In this document: positions 34,101 through 47,109 of the stretch, piece by piece
Numbering within the stretch: position 1 is the stretch's first letter
Layout: the number at the start of each line of letters is the position of its first letter
Assembly: GCA_033297205.1 (NCBI GenBank)
Contig: MU859080.1
Coordinates: 9,765-73,764, forward strand
Direction: 5' to 3'
DNA from: Pseudoneurospora amorphoporcata
Lineage: Eukaryota > Ascomycota > Sordariomycetes > Sordariales > Sordariaceae
Length of the DNA: 64,000 bases
Program-made: the position numbers and the translations under genes
Notes under the pieces: generated by a model
The model's input: only the letters and a program-made list of their open reading frames with translations
What the model was told of the DNA's origin: nothing
Databases searched by the model: none

Positions 34101-36403
34101 TCCTCTTTTCGAAATGAACTCGCCGAGCTGCTTCTTATTAACCCTCGATGTCCCCTTCAGAAACGTCGCAACGCACACAGGGTCAGTATCGCTGGCGATG
34201 ATCCCTTTATCTTTCAGGTAGGCCAGGCCTCCCTTGGGATTCTCATTGAACTTGTTCGTCCCCTTGATGATCACCTTCTTCCTTGAGCGCCTTTCCCTCA
34301 GTTCTTCTGGGTTCGGAAGACCCTCCGTCTCCGGAGCCTGATCTAACCTCTCGGCGATGTACTGTATAAAGCGAAGGAGCGCATCCAGACACAATGGTGG
34401 AACACTGGTGGTGCTCCACGTTGCCGAGTCTGGGAGGGCATTTCTTGCTAGCAGTCCGATCAGGTCCTCACAAAGGTCCACCCGATCCTCGTCACAGTCG
34501 TAGTTGACAAACAACTCGACCATGAAACTTGGCATCCGCACAAGAACCCCTATGTTTTCCACCATAGCCTGTCTGGCATCCGGTTTTCGCGCGCCTCCTT
34601 CAAGGCCCAGCTTCTGACGGTCTTTGACCGGAACAGGCGTCGACCGGCCACTACCGGCCTGCGATGGCGGCGGCTTGACAAGCTTCGGAGCCTGAGGAAT
34701 ACCCGAATAGAGACTTGGGTCAATGCCAGGTTCTCGAGGAATGTCGACAGCTGGATGTAGGCAAGCAACCAAGTATGACAGATACAACTCCTGTTGGAGC
34801 TTGAGAAGCCCCCTACAGGTTGAGAGCAGCGTACCAGCAACAACCAGCGCCTCTTGCAAAACAGCCATGTTATCCGACCGTACGAGCTGGAAAAGGTAGG
34901 AGCACAGCTGGTCCTCTGCAATGGTGGCGAGCGCAGGATGTCTGGCAATGGATGGACCAGCAACCTCGAGAGCAACATGGATGATGCGGAGCGCCATGAC
35001 CCGCATCTGATCAGGATGCCTACGGTCATGAGGATTGAGGAAGCTCACAAGAACGCGGAACAGTTCCCTAACAGATGGTAGTGAGTAAGGGCGGAGATCC
35101 ATGGACGCAGTGCTTCCAGTTCCCGAGCTGGTGCTGCTGCGACGAGCCTCTGCTGCACTCCCAATACTGCTGAGATCCCCATTTTCCGTCTCGACAGCTG
35201 TGGAAGGCCGTGGTTCAGCAGAAGACGTAGCTGTCCCCGGCCTTTCGTTCCCCTGCGCCACCAGCAATTCAGCGACCACTGGAGTTACCGGCACGTCTGT
35301 TCCGTTGGCGACAGGGTCCAGCTTGACACTATCCATGTCGCCGCTAGTCTGCCGGTCCAGTGCCTCGCTCTCCTCGCCAGCTTCCACCTCCAAGTGCTTC
35401 AGGTCCTCGAAGATGATCTGACACATGCGGACCATAGACGCTTCCGCCGTCTGCCGCAACACCGCAGAAAACCTCGACCGCGAGCAGATGGTCAGACCCC
35501 GGCCCATCATGTCACATACGCTCTCGTCGCTCAGGATGTCGCCACCAGGCCCAGCCAGCATGTTCTCCATCAGGTGTAGTATCATGAGCAAGACGACTTC
35601 CTCTTGCGCCGAATCGCTAATGTCGAATTGGCAGTGGGTGATGGCCGCAGAGAGGGACTGCATGGCCAGGGCGAACCGAGGAGACTGGGGCGCGATGAAG
35701 CCATAGGATAGGAACTTTTGGATAGCACGGAGCGCAAGAATGGTGATCGGAGCGGCGGTGCCCTTGGCCTGGATAATCTGGAGGAACGGGTAGAGTAGGA
35801 CCAGGGCATCGAACTGGTGAATATCTGCGATCATGTGGTTAGCCCAATGATCCATCCTTGGAGACATTTCTGCTTTTCCATTGACATGGCGCGTCGATCG
35901 GTCAGAGCAACAGCGCTGTCTGTTGTATAGCTACCTTTAACACCCGTCAACTCCTGTCGAAGCCTTCCGAAGCCTGATATCAGCGGATTGTCCAATATGC
36001 TCTTCCCTTTCTTCCCCCTTAAGCCCCATCGGTTGGTAGCCAAGTCACTAGAGCCATCAACGGCCGCGGTCCCAGCCACGTTCGTCTGATTGCGACGCAG
36101 AGCCGAGCCTGAAGGGGGCACGAGCTGGATCAGGTTCGGGCTGCCGCCCAAGATGGCTGACACGGACGAATGCGGCGAGCGGGCATGTTTCTGAATAGCG
36201 GACGTGATCGCAATACATTCGGATATGACGAGGGAGACGGGGTCGACTGCCACGGAGACAGGGCGGCTGCGATATTGCATGCGCGACGACGTGAACCTGG
36301 GGCTTTGGCGGGAGACGGAGATCGGCGTGCCGGGTGCTTGTGCTGCTGTTAAGACAGCCGAGTCCGCGAGGGCAGCTGGGTGGTCATCGGCATCTCGACT
36401 CAT
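31123..36403 (-). CDS. gea1: Sec7-domain Arf guanine-nucleotide exchange factor, GBF1/Gea type
   Basis: Six exons (36403-35935, 35824-33240, 33177-32539, 32476-31960, 31896-31514, 31422-31123) add to 1,630 residues with frame kept at every junction. The protein loads Arf GTPases with GTP at the cis-Golgi to start COPI coat assembly. The DCB region opens with DPVSLVISECIAITSAIQKH, followed by an HUS region, the Sec7 domain at about residues 665-860 (TNKFNENPKGGLAYLKDKG, ETFRLPGEAQLIERIV with the catalytic Glu near 766, YAIIMLNTDQHNPN) and HDS-type helices. FRLPGEAQ and the flanking order fit the large brefeldin-sensitive subgroup and the GBF1 branch rather than BIG/Sec7. The C-terminal tail has an (EP)n run and is acidic. 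It sits next to MNN9, another cis-Golgi gene, on the same strand. A few residues near the first ATG could be extra. Confidence 0.95.
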
Positions 36404-37497
36404 GCTGCGACTGCCGGTCTTTCTTTTTTGGCGTAATGCTTAGGGGGGGGTTCGTGAAGGTTCGGGCGGCCGTCGGTCCTCGGTGAGCCTTCAAATAGAG
36501 TAACGGCGTCGAGTGTTTTCAGGTATTCGGAGTGGTAGTACGCCGTGGTTAAGTTGACAAAGTGGGAAGGGGGGGGAGGGGTGTGACAGGTGGACGGTGG
36601 ACAGGTAAGGACTACCAGTAAAGGTACCTCTAGCGCGTGTAGTAACAAATGTCCTTTGGAGGTCCAGGGGCAATAGTGTACACCTATCAGTGGCCGCGGC
36701 TGGCAACTAATACCACGCCAAATTACCTAGAGAAGGAATGTACCTCGACAACCCCGATTGCTGTTCAACAACAAGGTCAACACGGAGGGTTTCGAGAGTC
36801 TTGACCCTTTTAGAACAGTTATCCGCGATGGTGAAGCTGTAACCAAGTGACCACGCAAACTTGAGGCAAAGAATATATGTCACAAATGTACATGCAGTCT
36901 GGGTAGGCTGAAAAAGCGAGGTACCCCCCGAGACCCAGTGATGTCAACGACCTGGCCGCGCCGGCCCACCGTCTCCATTCGCGGCCCGGGCCCGAAGTCA
37001 AATAGCAACTACCACCGGGTAACCATTCGGGAAACGTCCGAGCATCTTCAATCCGTTACGCTCCAAACAGACACGTTTCGGCATCTAGCTCATTTCTGAT
37101 TGCTATAGCGAACTGTAAAGCAAAAAAAGACACTACCCTGAACGCCTCTGCCATGACTTGCTGTACTTCTTGGCCGCGAGACTCGTCTATTATACATAAT
37201 GTTTAGATTCTCCCAAGAAGATTTTGTCTTTCCGGTCCCTTCTTGACATGGATATGGCATGAATCGTCGCCAATTACATAATACCTGGTATCTGACCCTC
37301 ACTCTCCAACTGTGCCAACTGTACACAAGAGTTAGATATGTTGTGTGGGCGGCCTTGGCAAGTGCCTACCACCCATTTTTCTTGCTTGCGTCCACTTGGA
37401 GAAACACGGCGTTAGACCGGATGCGACGAAAATGCAGAATTATAGCGAGAAAGCAACATTAAAAAGATATAAAACTGGGTGGACGCTCGAGCACAGC
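36404..37497. other. Promoter of the Arf exchange factor gene and MNN9 3' flank
   Basis: 1.1 kb with no recognisable coding region. A GGTACC-type motif occurs at about 36623. Nothing else is seen. Confidence 0.5.
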
Positions 37498-39227
37498 TCA
37501 CTGAGAGCCCTCCTTCTTCTCCTCCTTGGGAGCAGCATTGGCTGGTCCGTCTGCCGGTCCGCCTTGTTGTCCGGCTGCTGGTTGCTCTTCCGCCTTCTTG
37601 TTCTCCTGCATGGCGAGGTTCTGTATTTCGTTCTTGTCCTTCTCCCATTGGCCGGTGGCGTCGCCAAAAGACTCCTTCATCTTCTGCTCCTTCATCGCCT
37701 TCTCCTTTTCCTCTTTCTCGCGAGCGATTCTCTCCTGCTCCATTTTCTGCTGACTGTCAGTAACCTATCAAACTTGCATATCCAGATGCTTGACTGCTTA
37801 CCTCCATGTGCTTAATATCATCTACACTAGGCTCGTACAAATGCCAGATGGTATAGTGAGGGAGACCAACAACCGAGAAGCCCATTCTCCTCGACATCTG
37901 TAATCATAGTGGTTAGACCTGTTTAAAGGTGGAGCACTGTCTGGGTAGCTTACCTTTCCAAAAGCTTCTGTCTCGGCATGTTTCTCGAAGCTGAACGCCG
38001 GGAAGTGGACGCCGTAACGGAAAACCTTGGCCTTTGCCAGAATACTCACTCCACCAACACCGTCGATCTCCATTTCCATATCGGGATCGCCATAGGGGTC
38101 GCGGAGATACGCGAGATGGGGACGCCAGGTGGCATACTCTGCGTAGCCCTCCACGATAACAGCATCTTCGTCGAGAGTATCTGCAAGTGCGAGGGCGGTT
38201 TCGGACTCGGCCCAGGAGTTCAGATCGTAGGGCTGTTCTCCGCCCAGCCAGTCAGGTAGTGGGCGCCAAACATCTAGAGTCACATGTGTTAGCGTTTCCG
38301 ATCCTCTCTCAAGCACCATATAAGGAATGTAGAGGCTTACTTGGCACGATCACATCCTTGTTGTGGCGCATCAGATCCTCCAAGATCGTGGTGGGCGCAG
38401 TCTCCACGTCGACATCACGCCAGTAGACCCACGAATGGTACGGGCGGAGGGCAGCGCTGAGAAGCCAATTTCTGGCTTGGGCCATGAGCTTTCTTCTGCT
38501 CGCTTGCGCGGCGAAACCGTGACGACTTTCCACATCCTGATTAACTTTCTGTCCAAAGTCCTTCTCGATGATGGAGATTTCGCCAAAGTGCTTGGAGGGG
38601 TCGGCGCTGGCTTGAATAGCGTTGAGCTCCCGTTCGAGAACCGCCAAGGTGTTGTCTTTCGAGTCCGAAACGAGGAAAGCGAGGTCGATCAGATGGTGAG
38701 GATACGTAAGGTTGACGAGATGGCCGAAGAACATGGGCATATGCGCTTCAGCATCGCGCAGCGGCACGCAGATAAGAATTCGCTCCTCTCTCTCCCATCC
38801 TTTCGCGGTGCCCTGGACGTTAGACAGGTCGTAATATCGCACCGTCTCGAGTTGGAAGTCTTCGGAACCGGAGCCGAACCAGGAGGACGACCCCGAATCG
38901 CCGGACCAAAACCACAGCCCGAAGACGAGTAGTGATACGAATACTATCGCCAATCGCACGAATAGCCCCTTCCGTCGTCGAAATGGTGGTGCCGCACCTC
39001 GTGGTTGGAACCTGTGGAATGATGGCAAACCGCTCCCGGTCAGCATCCATTGTTCGTTTCGTTCGCTTGTGGTGATTCAGGGGCTCGAGGGGCCGCGAAC
39101 ACGCCAAGGCACTTTACCTGTGAGGAGAGATCTCGAATGTGTTTCCTCGCGGATACCCATTGGAATATCCGCTCGCATGGTGCCGAGGGACCGCCTTGGA
39201 CCCGGAGGAGGATGCGTATGGCAGCAT
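37498..39227 (-). CDS. mnn9: Mannan polymerase subunit MNN9 (GT62 mannosyltransferase)
   Basis: Five exons (39227-39118, 39011-38341, 38273-37954, 37897-37802, 37746-37498) give 481 residues. MNN9 is a type II Golgi membrane protein that with VAN1 or ANP1 extends the alpha-1,6-mannose backbone of cell-wall mannoproteins using GDP-mannose. The protein has a short basic cytosolic tail, a membrane anchor at about residues 53-72 (VRLAIVFVSLLVFGLWFW), the GT62 core with ILICVPLRDAEAHMP and HHLIDLAFLVSDSKD, the metal-binding DxD in YWRDVDVETAPTT near residue 237, and VIVPNVWRPLPDW. The C-terminal tail is charged and helical (EREEKEKAMKEQ). The start was set at the Met of MLPYASSSGS because splicing then yields SPHRFQPRGAAPPF; the frame stays open upstream to 39530, so a longer N-terminus cannot be excluded. 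Confidence 0.93.
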
Positions 39228-40732
39228 TTGGCCGTTTGGTGATAGAAGTTGGTCGCTGCAGGGGCGGCCAATATTATCGAGCACCTCAACCCCCCTTTGC
39301 GCGCGCAGGGTACCTGAGTCCTGAAAAGCTAACGGATGCTGCAGACTGGGCCGTCGCTCGCTGGATATCGTCGACGCACGCGCTGTCGAAACTCTGTCGA
39401 AATGGATGGAGAGGGGACCAGGCCGGTTCGGGATCAATGCATCGTGGTCAGAGAGAAGTTTGGGCGGAAGATCAAGACGATCGCGTTCCCGTAGCACCGA
39501 GACGTTTGATAAAAGCTGAGGTGTTCGCACCGGGCTGTGGGCAGCTTTGACGGATACACGTACTAAGTACCAGTCCAGGTAAGATTGGCGGGTGGGATTT
39601 CTTTACCAATGGCGTCGCAAATGGCCCGGCCGTTCGACGGGGTCCTGCTAATTGTGCCGCAACTGCACCCACCCAAAAACGACCCCGGACTTGACGCCTT
39701 GGTTTCAGGAGTTCTACAAGATTTAGGAATCGCCAAGACCCCAGAATTGCTGGCAAAGTCAAGCTGAAACAGTGGCAACGAAGTACCGTCGAGTCTGTAC
39801 CGCTGTCGTCATTTCTGTAAAATACAAATACCGGTGCCTCTGTCGATGTTACGTATTTTTACCCCAACCTGGAGATGATTTGGAGGGAATCCGGCTTTAT
39901 CGCGAGCAACTAAACATCATTCTTCAGAATATGGACTTCACTGCACAACATGTCATTGGCAATGCCTCTGGTACTCCTTGAAACGATCAAATATTTTTGT
40001 AACTCTTTTTTTTTATCTGGCTTCCAACTTTATAATGCCTTGGTGCAAATGTCAGGGACAGGCACACCGTCGATCCTCCACTACATCCAAATTTACTGGG
40101 GTCATCAAGAGATGTCGAGTCATGAACACAAACCTTACCTCGTCGAAGATGCGTTGCAACTGAACGTTCGAAACGTTCGCGCCATCAACTACTGACTGGT
40201 CAGTTCATGGTCATACGCGAATCGGCATCAAGCAGAAGGCGAAGACGACACAGATCAGACAAGCCGTTTTAACTCAGCCCTACAAAGCCGGTCCAAGTCT
40301 CCCACACCCCAAAACGGTGCGCAGGAGCCTCGGACAACGGAAGCCAAATGACACCCCGAAGGGAGACACCACAACTAGTCCTCACGTCCCGAAGAACGCT
40401 CCAGTGCGGATGGATGGCTCGGCCCGTACATATCGTTGAATGGATAGACTGTTGTCATCATTGTGCATGGGAAAGAAAAAAGACAAAGCACCTACCAGAT
40501 GGGCATGTCGACCCTCCCACTAGACGCAAGGCCATTTTCAGATCCTGGACGACTTTTTGAGTTTGTTAGCCAACTTGTTCGCAAGGAGTGTAAAAGTGTT
40601 GTGGTAGCAAGGGTTGAGGGTGATTGTCATATCAGAAGTTTTTGGTATAATTGTTTATCGCTCATTATTATTCAGAAGCAGAACTGAAATATTTTGTTTC
40701 ATCATGGACAATCGGGTGGGGGACGGTGAAGG

Positions 40733-40778
<46 letters not shown>

Positions 40779-41694
40779 GTGATGCTTACCTAGTGTGTAG
40801 AGACCGAGAAAACGAGGTGGAAAAGCAACTGTAACATGACAGCTTTGCCTGATACTGTTGATTGTTAGTCAACGATTCCTCCAGATGTATTGTAAGTGAA
40901 GAATGTGTGGAGTGAACAGTCAGATGGTAGTGCATGTTGTTCGATCGCTCATAGAATATCGCGAGAACTGTGGTTATGGGATCATCATGAGATGTGAAAG
41001 GCAAGAGGGAAAAAACTTACTCTGTACGCGCGGACCAACGAGGCCATATCAGACAGCCAGGGCATCCTCTCAAGCAATGGAGTTCACCATCGCACAATAA
41101 CTAAGAGGACGTCTGAGCAGCTGACATGGCCATGCCATCATTGCTGAACCGCTGCAAAAGGCAGCCCAACCAAAGCAACCATGAGCATCGTAAGAAGATG
41201 GCATCATGGTTGCTTCCCAAAGACGGTGGCCATATGAGGTGAAGGCATTGATCCAATACCAGCAATCGCAAGGCGTTCCTGTCGTTGTGGATGGTGTGGG
41301 TTGGTGGAAGAGTTCAAGATGAGGTTGGAACGAAGCGCGGCAGAGTTTTGTAGCTGCGCAAAAATTCGGGCATTGGTGGCTTTTGCGCGGGTTTTGGGTG
41401 GGGCCTGGCAGGTGTGGCTGAGTGGTCAAGAGCGACAGTGAATGTGAGCCCGGTTGCGCCACAAATCTTGAATTTGAATAGTGGATCCACTGTAGACGGC
41501 GACACTCAGGTCCCGCTCATTTCCACAGAGGAACCAACAGAAGTCATCAACAACTGTGAACAAGGACACCCATACACCAACCAGGTCCCTTTTTCTCACC
41601 AATTCTAGGCGTCTCCGATTGGGACGAGCGTCACAGACATCACAGCAACTCACCAAGTTCAACATATTTTCGGCCCTCAAATCTTGGCTCCAAT
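39228..41694. other. Intergenic region between MNN9 and MTR3
   Basis: 2.5 kb with no supported gene. The first 300 bases are in frame with MNN9 on the minus strand and are promoter or leader. A 39-base A run lies at 40737-40775. A tRNA A-box-like string TGGCTGAGTGG occurs at about 41413 but no matching B box or cloverleaf follows. Confidence 0.5.
40737..40775. repeat. 39-base poly(A) tract
   Basis: An uninterrupted A run in intergenic DNA, the longest homopolymer in the window. No gene-like sequence precedes it, so it is not evidently the tail of a retroposed transcript. Length is likely to vary between strains and between assemblies. Confidence 0.9.
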
Positions 41695-42616
41695 ATGGCT
41701 GACAGAAGACGTATCAACGGACCGGTTGGGACCACCATCCCTCCCATCTATGACGATGCCTCCGAGAAGAAATCTGAAGGTGTCAAGACCACAAGGTCAC
41801 GCCCGGCGAACGTAATTCGCAAAATGTGTAAGCACATAAAGGACATGCTGTTTCTTTATCAGAAACACCAATCTAACCTCAACTTTAGATCTCAAGACGG
41901 GAGTGACACCTTCGGCCTCTGGCTCGGCTTACCTAGAGATTGAATCGTCCGGAAATGGCGGCTCTGGCCTGAAGCTCAGTTGCAGTGTCCATGGACCTAG
42001 AGCCTTACCCAGGTCGACACCTTTTTCTCCTCACATCATCTTGTCTACCCATGTCAAGTTCGCACCCTTTGCGACCAAGCAAAGGCGTGGTTACATTCGT
42101 GACCCGATCGAGAGGGATCTCGGCACCCACCTTGAGGCGGCTCTTCGCGGATCTATTATTGCGGACCGTTGGCCAAAGAGTGGTGTGGATATCATCATCT
42201 CCATTGTCGAAGGAGAGCAAGATCGGGAGACGTCCAAGGCCCAGGGCATTGAGGCTTGGGACACCATGAATGCCTTGAGTGGCTGCATTACCGTTGCCTC
42301 GGCTGCACTTGCTGATGCTGGCATTGACTGCGTCGATACTGTTGCCGGAGGTGTTGCCGCGTTGGTACAGGATGCAGGTGACGATGCTGCTCCCAGCATC
42401 GTTGTTGACCCGATTCCCTCTGAGCATGAGAAGGTCCTCGCAGCATGCTGCATCGCATATCTTCCCACACGACAAGAGGTCACGAACCTTTGGTTCAAGG
42501 GTGACCTGCCTGCGTCCGATATGGACCTCTATTCGCAGCTGGTTGAAAAGGGTATTCAGGCTTCCAAGAGCGCCAACTGGGTGCTTGTGGATTGCCTGAA
42601 CGAAACCGTTGGGTGA
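41695..42616 (+). CDS. mtr3: RNA exosome core subunit MTR3 (EXOSC6-like)
   Basis: Two exons (41695-41827 and 41889-42616) give 286 residues. MTR3 is one of the six RNase PH-like proteins of the catalytically inert ring of the RNA exosome, which threads RNA for 3'-5' decay and processing. The N-terminus DRRRINGPVGTTIPP is typical of the subunit. The RNase PH fold follows: VHGPRALPRSTPF, RRGYIRDPIERDLG, HLEAALRGSIIADRWPKSGV, SGCITVASAALADAGIDC and DTVAGGVAAL. The phosphate-binding and catalytic residues of active RNase PH are not apparent, as expected for a eukaryotic ring subunit. The intron splits a Tyr codon and gives RKMYLKTGVTPSASG. The assignment to MTR3 rather than RRP41/46 rests mainly on the N-terminal motif and length. 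Confidence 0.9.
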
Positions 42617-44107
42617 TCATGAGCTCGACGTGGCAATGTATTTTTTTTTTTTTTTAGCTATTCGCGAATCGGAAATGCTCGTATCCAAAGCTGTAAGTCC
42701 ATTAACAACACAGATGTATGGGATAAGCTCGTGGGGTTTGTGGTCTGACGGTTCATGATCTCAGAGTACCTCTACGATTCTATTCGATTTATCGACTCGA
42801 AGACCGGCTTCTGACGCAAGAGGTCGAGCTACCAGCCACCCCGTACTTCCCAATAGCCCATGGTAGGGTAGAAGTGATGGAGGATGCCAATCGATAGCCG
42901 GGTTTTTCAGCATCAACAGAACTGTGTTTAAAGGGTCGGCGGCTGGCTGCGACAATCCAGAATGGAATGGTCATGTTCCGGCGGGAAGCAGTTTTGAGAT
43001 GCCTGTAACGGTTTGGCAGGTTGAGCGAGCTGAAACTCAGCTGGAGGATCGCAGTGTAATGGACGAATGACGTCCAAAGAGAGTTGTGATTGATAGGCAG
43101 AGGTACCCTCTGAGGTTGACTGCCGAAACACTACAAACCGCGGGGTATGAGAACCTTCCACGTTCTTCGCCTCATTGATCGCCTGTTTCTGAAAATGGAA
43201 ACAGGATGCGGAGAGCTTACGCGTATCGTTTCTTTCATGGCAGCATGTCATGCTCAAAGCAGGGCAGAAACGGCCAAAGGTGTGGCTGATCATGAACCGC
43301 TGAACGCACTGTTTTCTGATTTCGTGTCCAGTGAATTCTTATACCTGGGAACATAATGTATAACCGACTAGTCTGCAGAAAGGTATAGTAACGTTGTGTT
43401 ATTAGCGGCGTTCCGGTCCGTAACTTTCAGCGTTACGTACGCCACCAAGGAAAGCCGTCCGAAGGCGGGCGTGGTACCAGGGGCATGATACGACTGCACA
43501 GTGCCACGCTCAGCGATGCCCCCCGGTGTGGTTCCCTCTTTCCCCTGAACTTCTCCTTCAGACCCCCACGGTCCCTCAAAAAACACCAAACATTTCCGTC
43601 CATTCTGGCCCACGTTGTCCTCCCAGGAATTGGAAGTTTGGAACACGATAATCAAGTCTTTCTCCCGTCATCCTCCAGAATCTCACCTTACTCAGCTTTC
43701 GGGCTAGTTTTCTCTCGCTTCGCACCTGGTCATTTCACGTTTCCCAGAACCACCTTACTCTCGCTTTTTCCGACGGTTCCGGCTGCCTACCTACCATATT
43801 GTATACTTTTTATTACTCCATAGTGCCTGTCCATTCGTTCTGCGGCAGGTAATTCCCCTTCCAGCCAACCTTCCTCTCGTCGATCAATTCGTCCCGTCTC
43901 CACTGCGATTCTGCAACAGTTCCAGGTTGTTGATACGATAATCCCGATGCGGTCGTGCATACAACACTAGACATAATCCCCCTATTACGCCATTGTCGAC
44001 GATAATTTGAACGAGTTCCGCCGAGCCGAAACAGCTGTGCCTTGTCCGACTTCATTCGCCTCAGTTATTACCTACCAGCTCTATCGCCTCCTTCTAACCT
44101 CTTGCCG
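42617..44107. other. MTR3 3' flank and YND1 promoter
   Basis: 1.5 kb. The last 500 bases are CT-rich and read like the leader of the apyrase gene; open frames there (for example 43485-43823) are Ser/Pro/Phe-rich products of that composition. No separate gene is seen. Confidence 0.55.
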
Positions 44108-46428
44108 ATGGGGAAAGACAAGAACTGTACGTCCACTCGCAACCCCTTAGGATCCCAAGATCACGACACTGAACAATGACAGGGCGATGGGGTGTTATCT
44201 TGGACGCCGGGTCTTCGGGGACACGACTACACATCTACCGTTGGAAGGATCCCGAGAAGGCGCTTGAGGATGCGTCGCCCGAGGAGTTGGCCAGTCTGCC
44301 CAAGATTACGACGAAGAAGAAGTGGACGAAGAAGATCAGACCTGGAATATCGACATTCGGCGAGAAGGCCGGGGTAGTCGGCGAAGATTATCTGAAGGAA
44401 CTCATCGACCATGCGCTCGACATCATACCCGCGGACAAGATCCACGACACCCCGATATTTTTAATGGCCACGGCTGGCATGCGCCTTCTTCCTCAGGTCC
44501 AACAAAATGCCATAACCGGCGCTGTCTGCTCATACCTGCGCAAGAACACAAAATTCTCACTTCCGGATTGCGACCTTCATATTCAGGTTATCCCGGGCGA
44601 AACCGAGGGATTGTATGGGTGGATCGCGTCCAACTATCTTTTGGGAGGGTTCGATCATCCGGAGCAACATGCGCATGGAAAGGGTCATCACACATATGGG
44701 TTCTTGGATATGGGAGGCGCATCGGCGCAAATCGCATTCGCACCTAATTCAACAGAAGCCGAGAAGCACGCGAACGATTTGAAGCTCTTACGACTACGCA
44801 CACTCGATGGATCGCCAGCCGAATACAAAGTGTTTACGACGACATGGCTAGGGTTCGGCGTCAACAGGGCGCGGGAGGCGTACGTACAAAGCCTCAAAGA
44901 GCTATACACAACTTCCGACGCCAGAGAACTCCCCGACCCGTGTTTACCAAAGGGGCTCAGGATGTCACTGGATGGAACTACACTTTCAAAACCGAAGAAG
45001 GGCGAGACCAGCCTAGTTGGCACAGGCGCTTTCGAAGAATGCCTTAAGAAGACTTACCCCCTGCTCGGCAAGGACAAACCATGTGCGGATGACCCCTGTT
45101 TGATCAATGGTCAGCACGTACCAGCCATTGACTTTGATGTCAATCACTTTGTTGGAGTCTCCGAATATTGGCACACCACACACGGTGTCTTTGGTGGTAA
45201 AGACGATGAGGCATACGACTTCACCACTTACCAAAAGCGGGTCAAGGACTTCTGTAGCCGAGACTGGAACAGCATCGAACCAAGCCTGGATACCAACAAG
45301 AAGAAGTTTGCGGTCAAGGATGCGCAAGAGGCCTGTTTCAAAGCTTCCTGGCTCATCAACATGCTACATGAGGGTATTGGTGTTCCTCGTATTGGTGTCG
45401 AAGAGCTCCCCGAGCCGGGCCTCAATGCCTCGAAGGGCGCCATCGAGAAGGCCAAGCAAAAGGGTTTCCTAGATCCATTCCATCCTGTGGACAAGATCGA
45501 TGGCATTGAAGTCAGCTGGACACTTGGCAAGATGGTTCTCTACGCAGCAGGGCAAGTACCTCCCAAGACCGGTGACGACAGGTATCCCGTCGGTTTCGGT
45601 ACCAACATCCCTTCTGCCGGGGCAACTGCGCTGCCACCTGATTTCCAGTACGCAGGTTCGACATGGACACCTCTCAGCGGCGGATCCAGCCACAACGGTT
45701 CCCCCCACCACCCGGTCGTCAATGGGACAGAAGATGGCAGTGACTGGGATCTGGATGCCGAGAATCTCCTTGGCAAGACAAAGGCCAAGACTACTCGCGG
45801 TCTTCTTATCGTTTTCCTCATCTTCGTCGTCCTTCTGTTCTTCTTCCGCAAGAAGGACAGGCGTATGCGTTTCTATGGCCGTGTCAACAACCTCTTCCAT
45901 AAGCCCCGTCGTTCCGGCCGTTTCGGCAAGGTGTCTTCGTCCGCTCACAGCAGTGGTCCTCTCTCCAGCCTGAAAAACAAGCTTTTCGGCCGCCGCTCCT
46001 CTTCGGGCTCTTATGAGCGTGTTCTGGAGGAAGGCGGAGCCGATGAGTTTGAGCTCAACGATTCCCACTTCCGCAACTCCTCGGCGTCTTCCTACTTTGA
46101 CCACAACAACGATCTGAACGGCTTCTACTCCGACTCCAGCGACAGTAGCTCCAGTGGAGGTGGGCGGTCCAAGCTCGGGATCACGTCGGGGTTGGCAACG
46201 CCGAAGCTTAACGTCGATAGCCGGTTTGCTGATCTCGGCGGCGGCAATGGGTTATCGACGCCTGGCGGCTCGGCGCTCGATAGGGCGGGCTTGGTGGTCA
46301 GGACGGATAGTCGAGAGCGGCTGGGCTTGACGCCCACAACGACGACTATGAGTCTACAGGGGAGGAGAAGCCGGGCTGGTAGTCCCACGAGGCTTAAAAG
46401 TCCTATGATGTCGCCTCTGCAGGGTTGA
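44108..46428 (+). CDS. ynd1: Golgi apyrase / nucleoside diphosphatase (GDA1/CD39 family)
   Basis: Two exons (44108-44126 and 44183-46428) give 754 residues. The enzyme hydrolyses nucleoside di- and triphosphates in the Golgi lumen, removing the GDP and UDP released by glycosyltransferases so that the monophosphates can be exchanged for fresh sugar nucleotides. Apyrase-conserved regions are in order: LDAGSSGTRLHIYRW (ACR1), MATAGMRLL (ACR2), ETEGLYGWIASNYLLG (ACR3) and FLDMGGASAQIAF (ACR4). A membrane segment at about 545-565 (GLLIVFLIFVVLLFFF) precedes a long Ser/Gly-rich tail, as in yeast Ynd1, so the catalytic part faces the lumen. The first exon has only 19 coding bases; the split Trp codon gives MGKDKNWRWGVILDAG. 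There is no N-terminal signal sequence, so C-terminal anchoring is presumed. Confidence 0.94.
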
Positions 46429-47109
46429 GGTGCCGGGACCGATATGTCCCAGGTTTCTGCTGTGAAAAGGGAACCAGTCTGTCATGGGAAAACGGCGTTG
46501 GCGGATGTTTTATGGGTTTTGCATTTCACCCTTTTTACCTCTGTATATGGTTATTGCTTGGTGATGGATTATGTTCTTCTACAGGATGTTTACGGCTATG
46601 TCGTCCAACGATTTTTGTATGATGACGCCGATACGGGTTGTTTTGGGAGCCATCGAAGCGATAGACATTCTCGGGACATTTTTATTTTTCATTCTCTTTT
46701 CGCGCGAATAGCTAGCCAGTACCGGTTTATTACAACTTTTTGGAACAAGATACATCATTCACGTTCATAAACATTTTGACATCTCTCTGTGTCATGTTGG
46801 CTTGTCCGTTGGCCCCACCCCTGGGTATATTTGCTGACTGAGATTTCCAGACATATCCCACCTCATTGCTGGCCTAACTTCTCCATCGGTGTCACTGTTT
46901 CATAGTGGTTTCGCCGTCTACAATGGCATCCATCTCTTTGAACTCTTTACCCATTGTGTCCGCAACCCAACTTGACCCGCCAGCCAGGAAGGAACCCCTC
47001 TCTCCCTACCATCTTATCAGATCATGTCTCCCATGAACTCATCCCTCGTCAGACACATCCAGAGTCACTCTCGAATCAACCATCTCTCCACCCTTATATG
47101 GCCCACAGG
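46429..47109. other. Convergent 3' region of YND1 and OPI10
   Basis: Untranslated flanks of two convergent genes. No further gene or structured element is seen. Confidence 0.6.

Noticed and set aside
33696..34286. 196-codon plus-strand frame inside the Arf exchange factor gene
   Set aside because: Antisense shadow of the Sec7-domain exon, which has strong motifs on the minus strand.
41405..41500. tRNA-like A box TGGCTGAGTGG followed by possible stems
   Set aside because: The D arm fits, but there is no B box, no T arm and no acceptor partner, so it is not a tRNA gene. It might be a tRNA-derived relic, but nothing else supports that.
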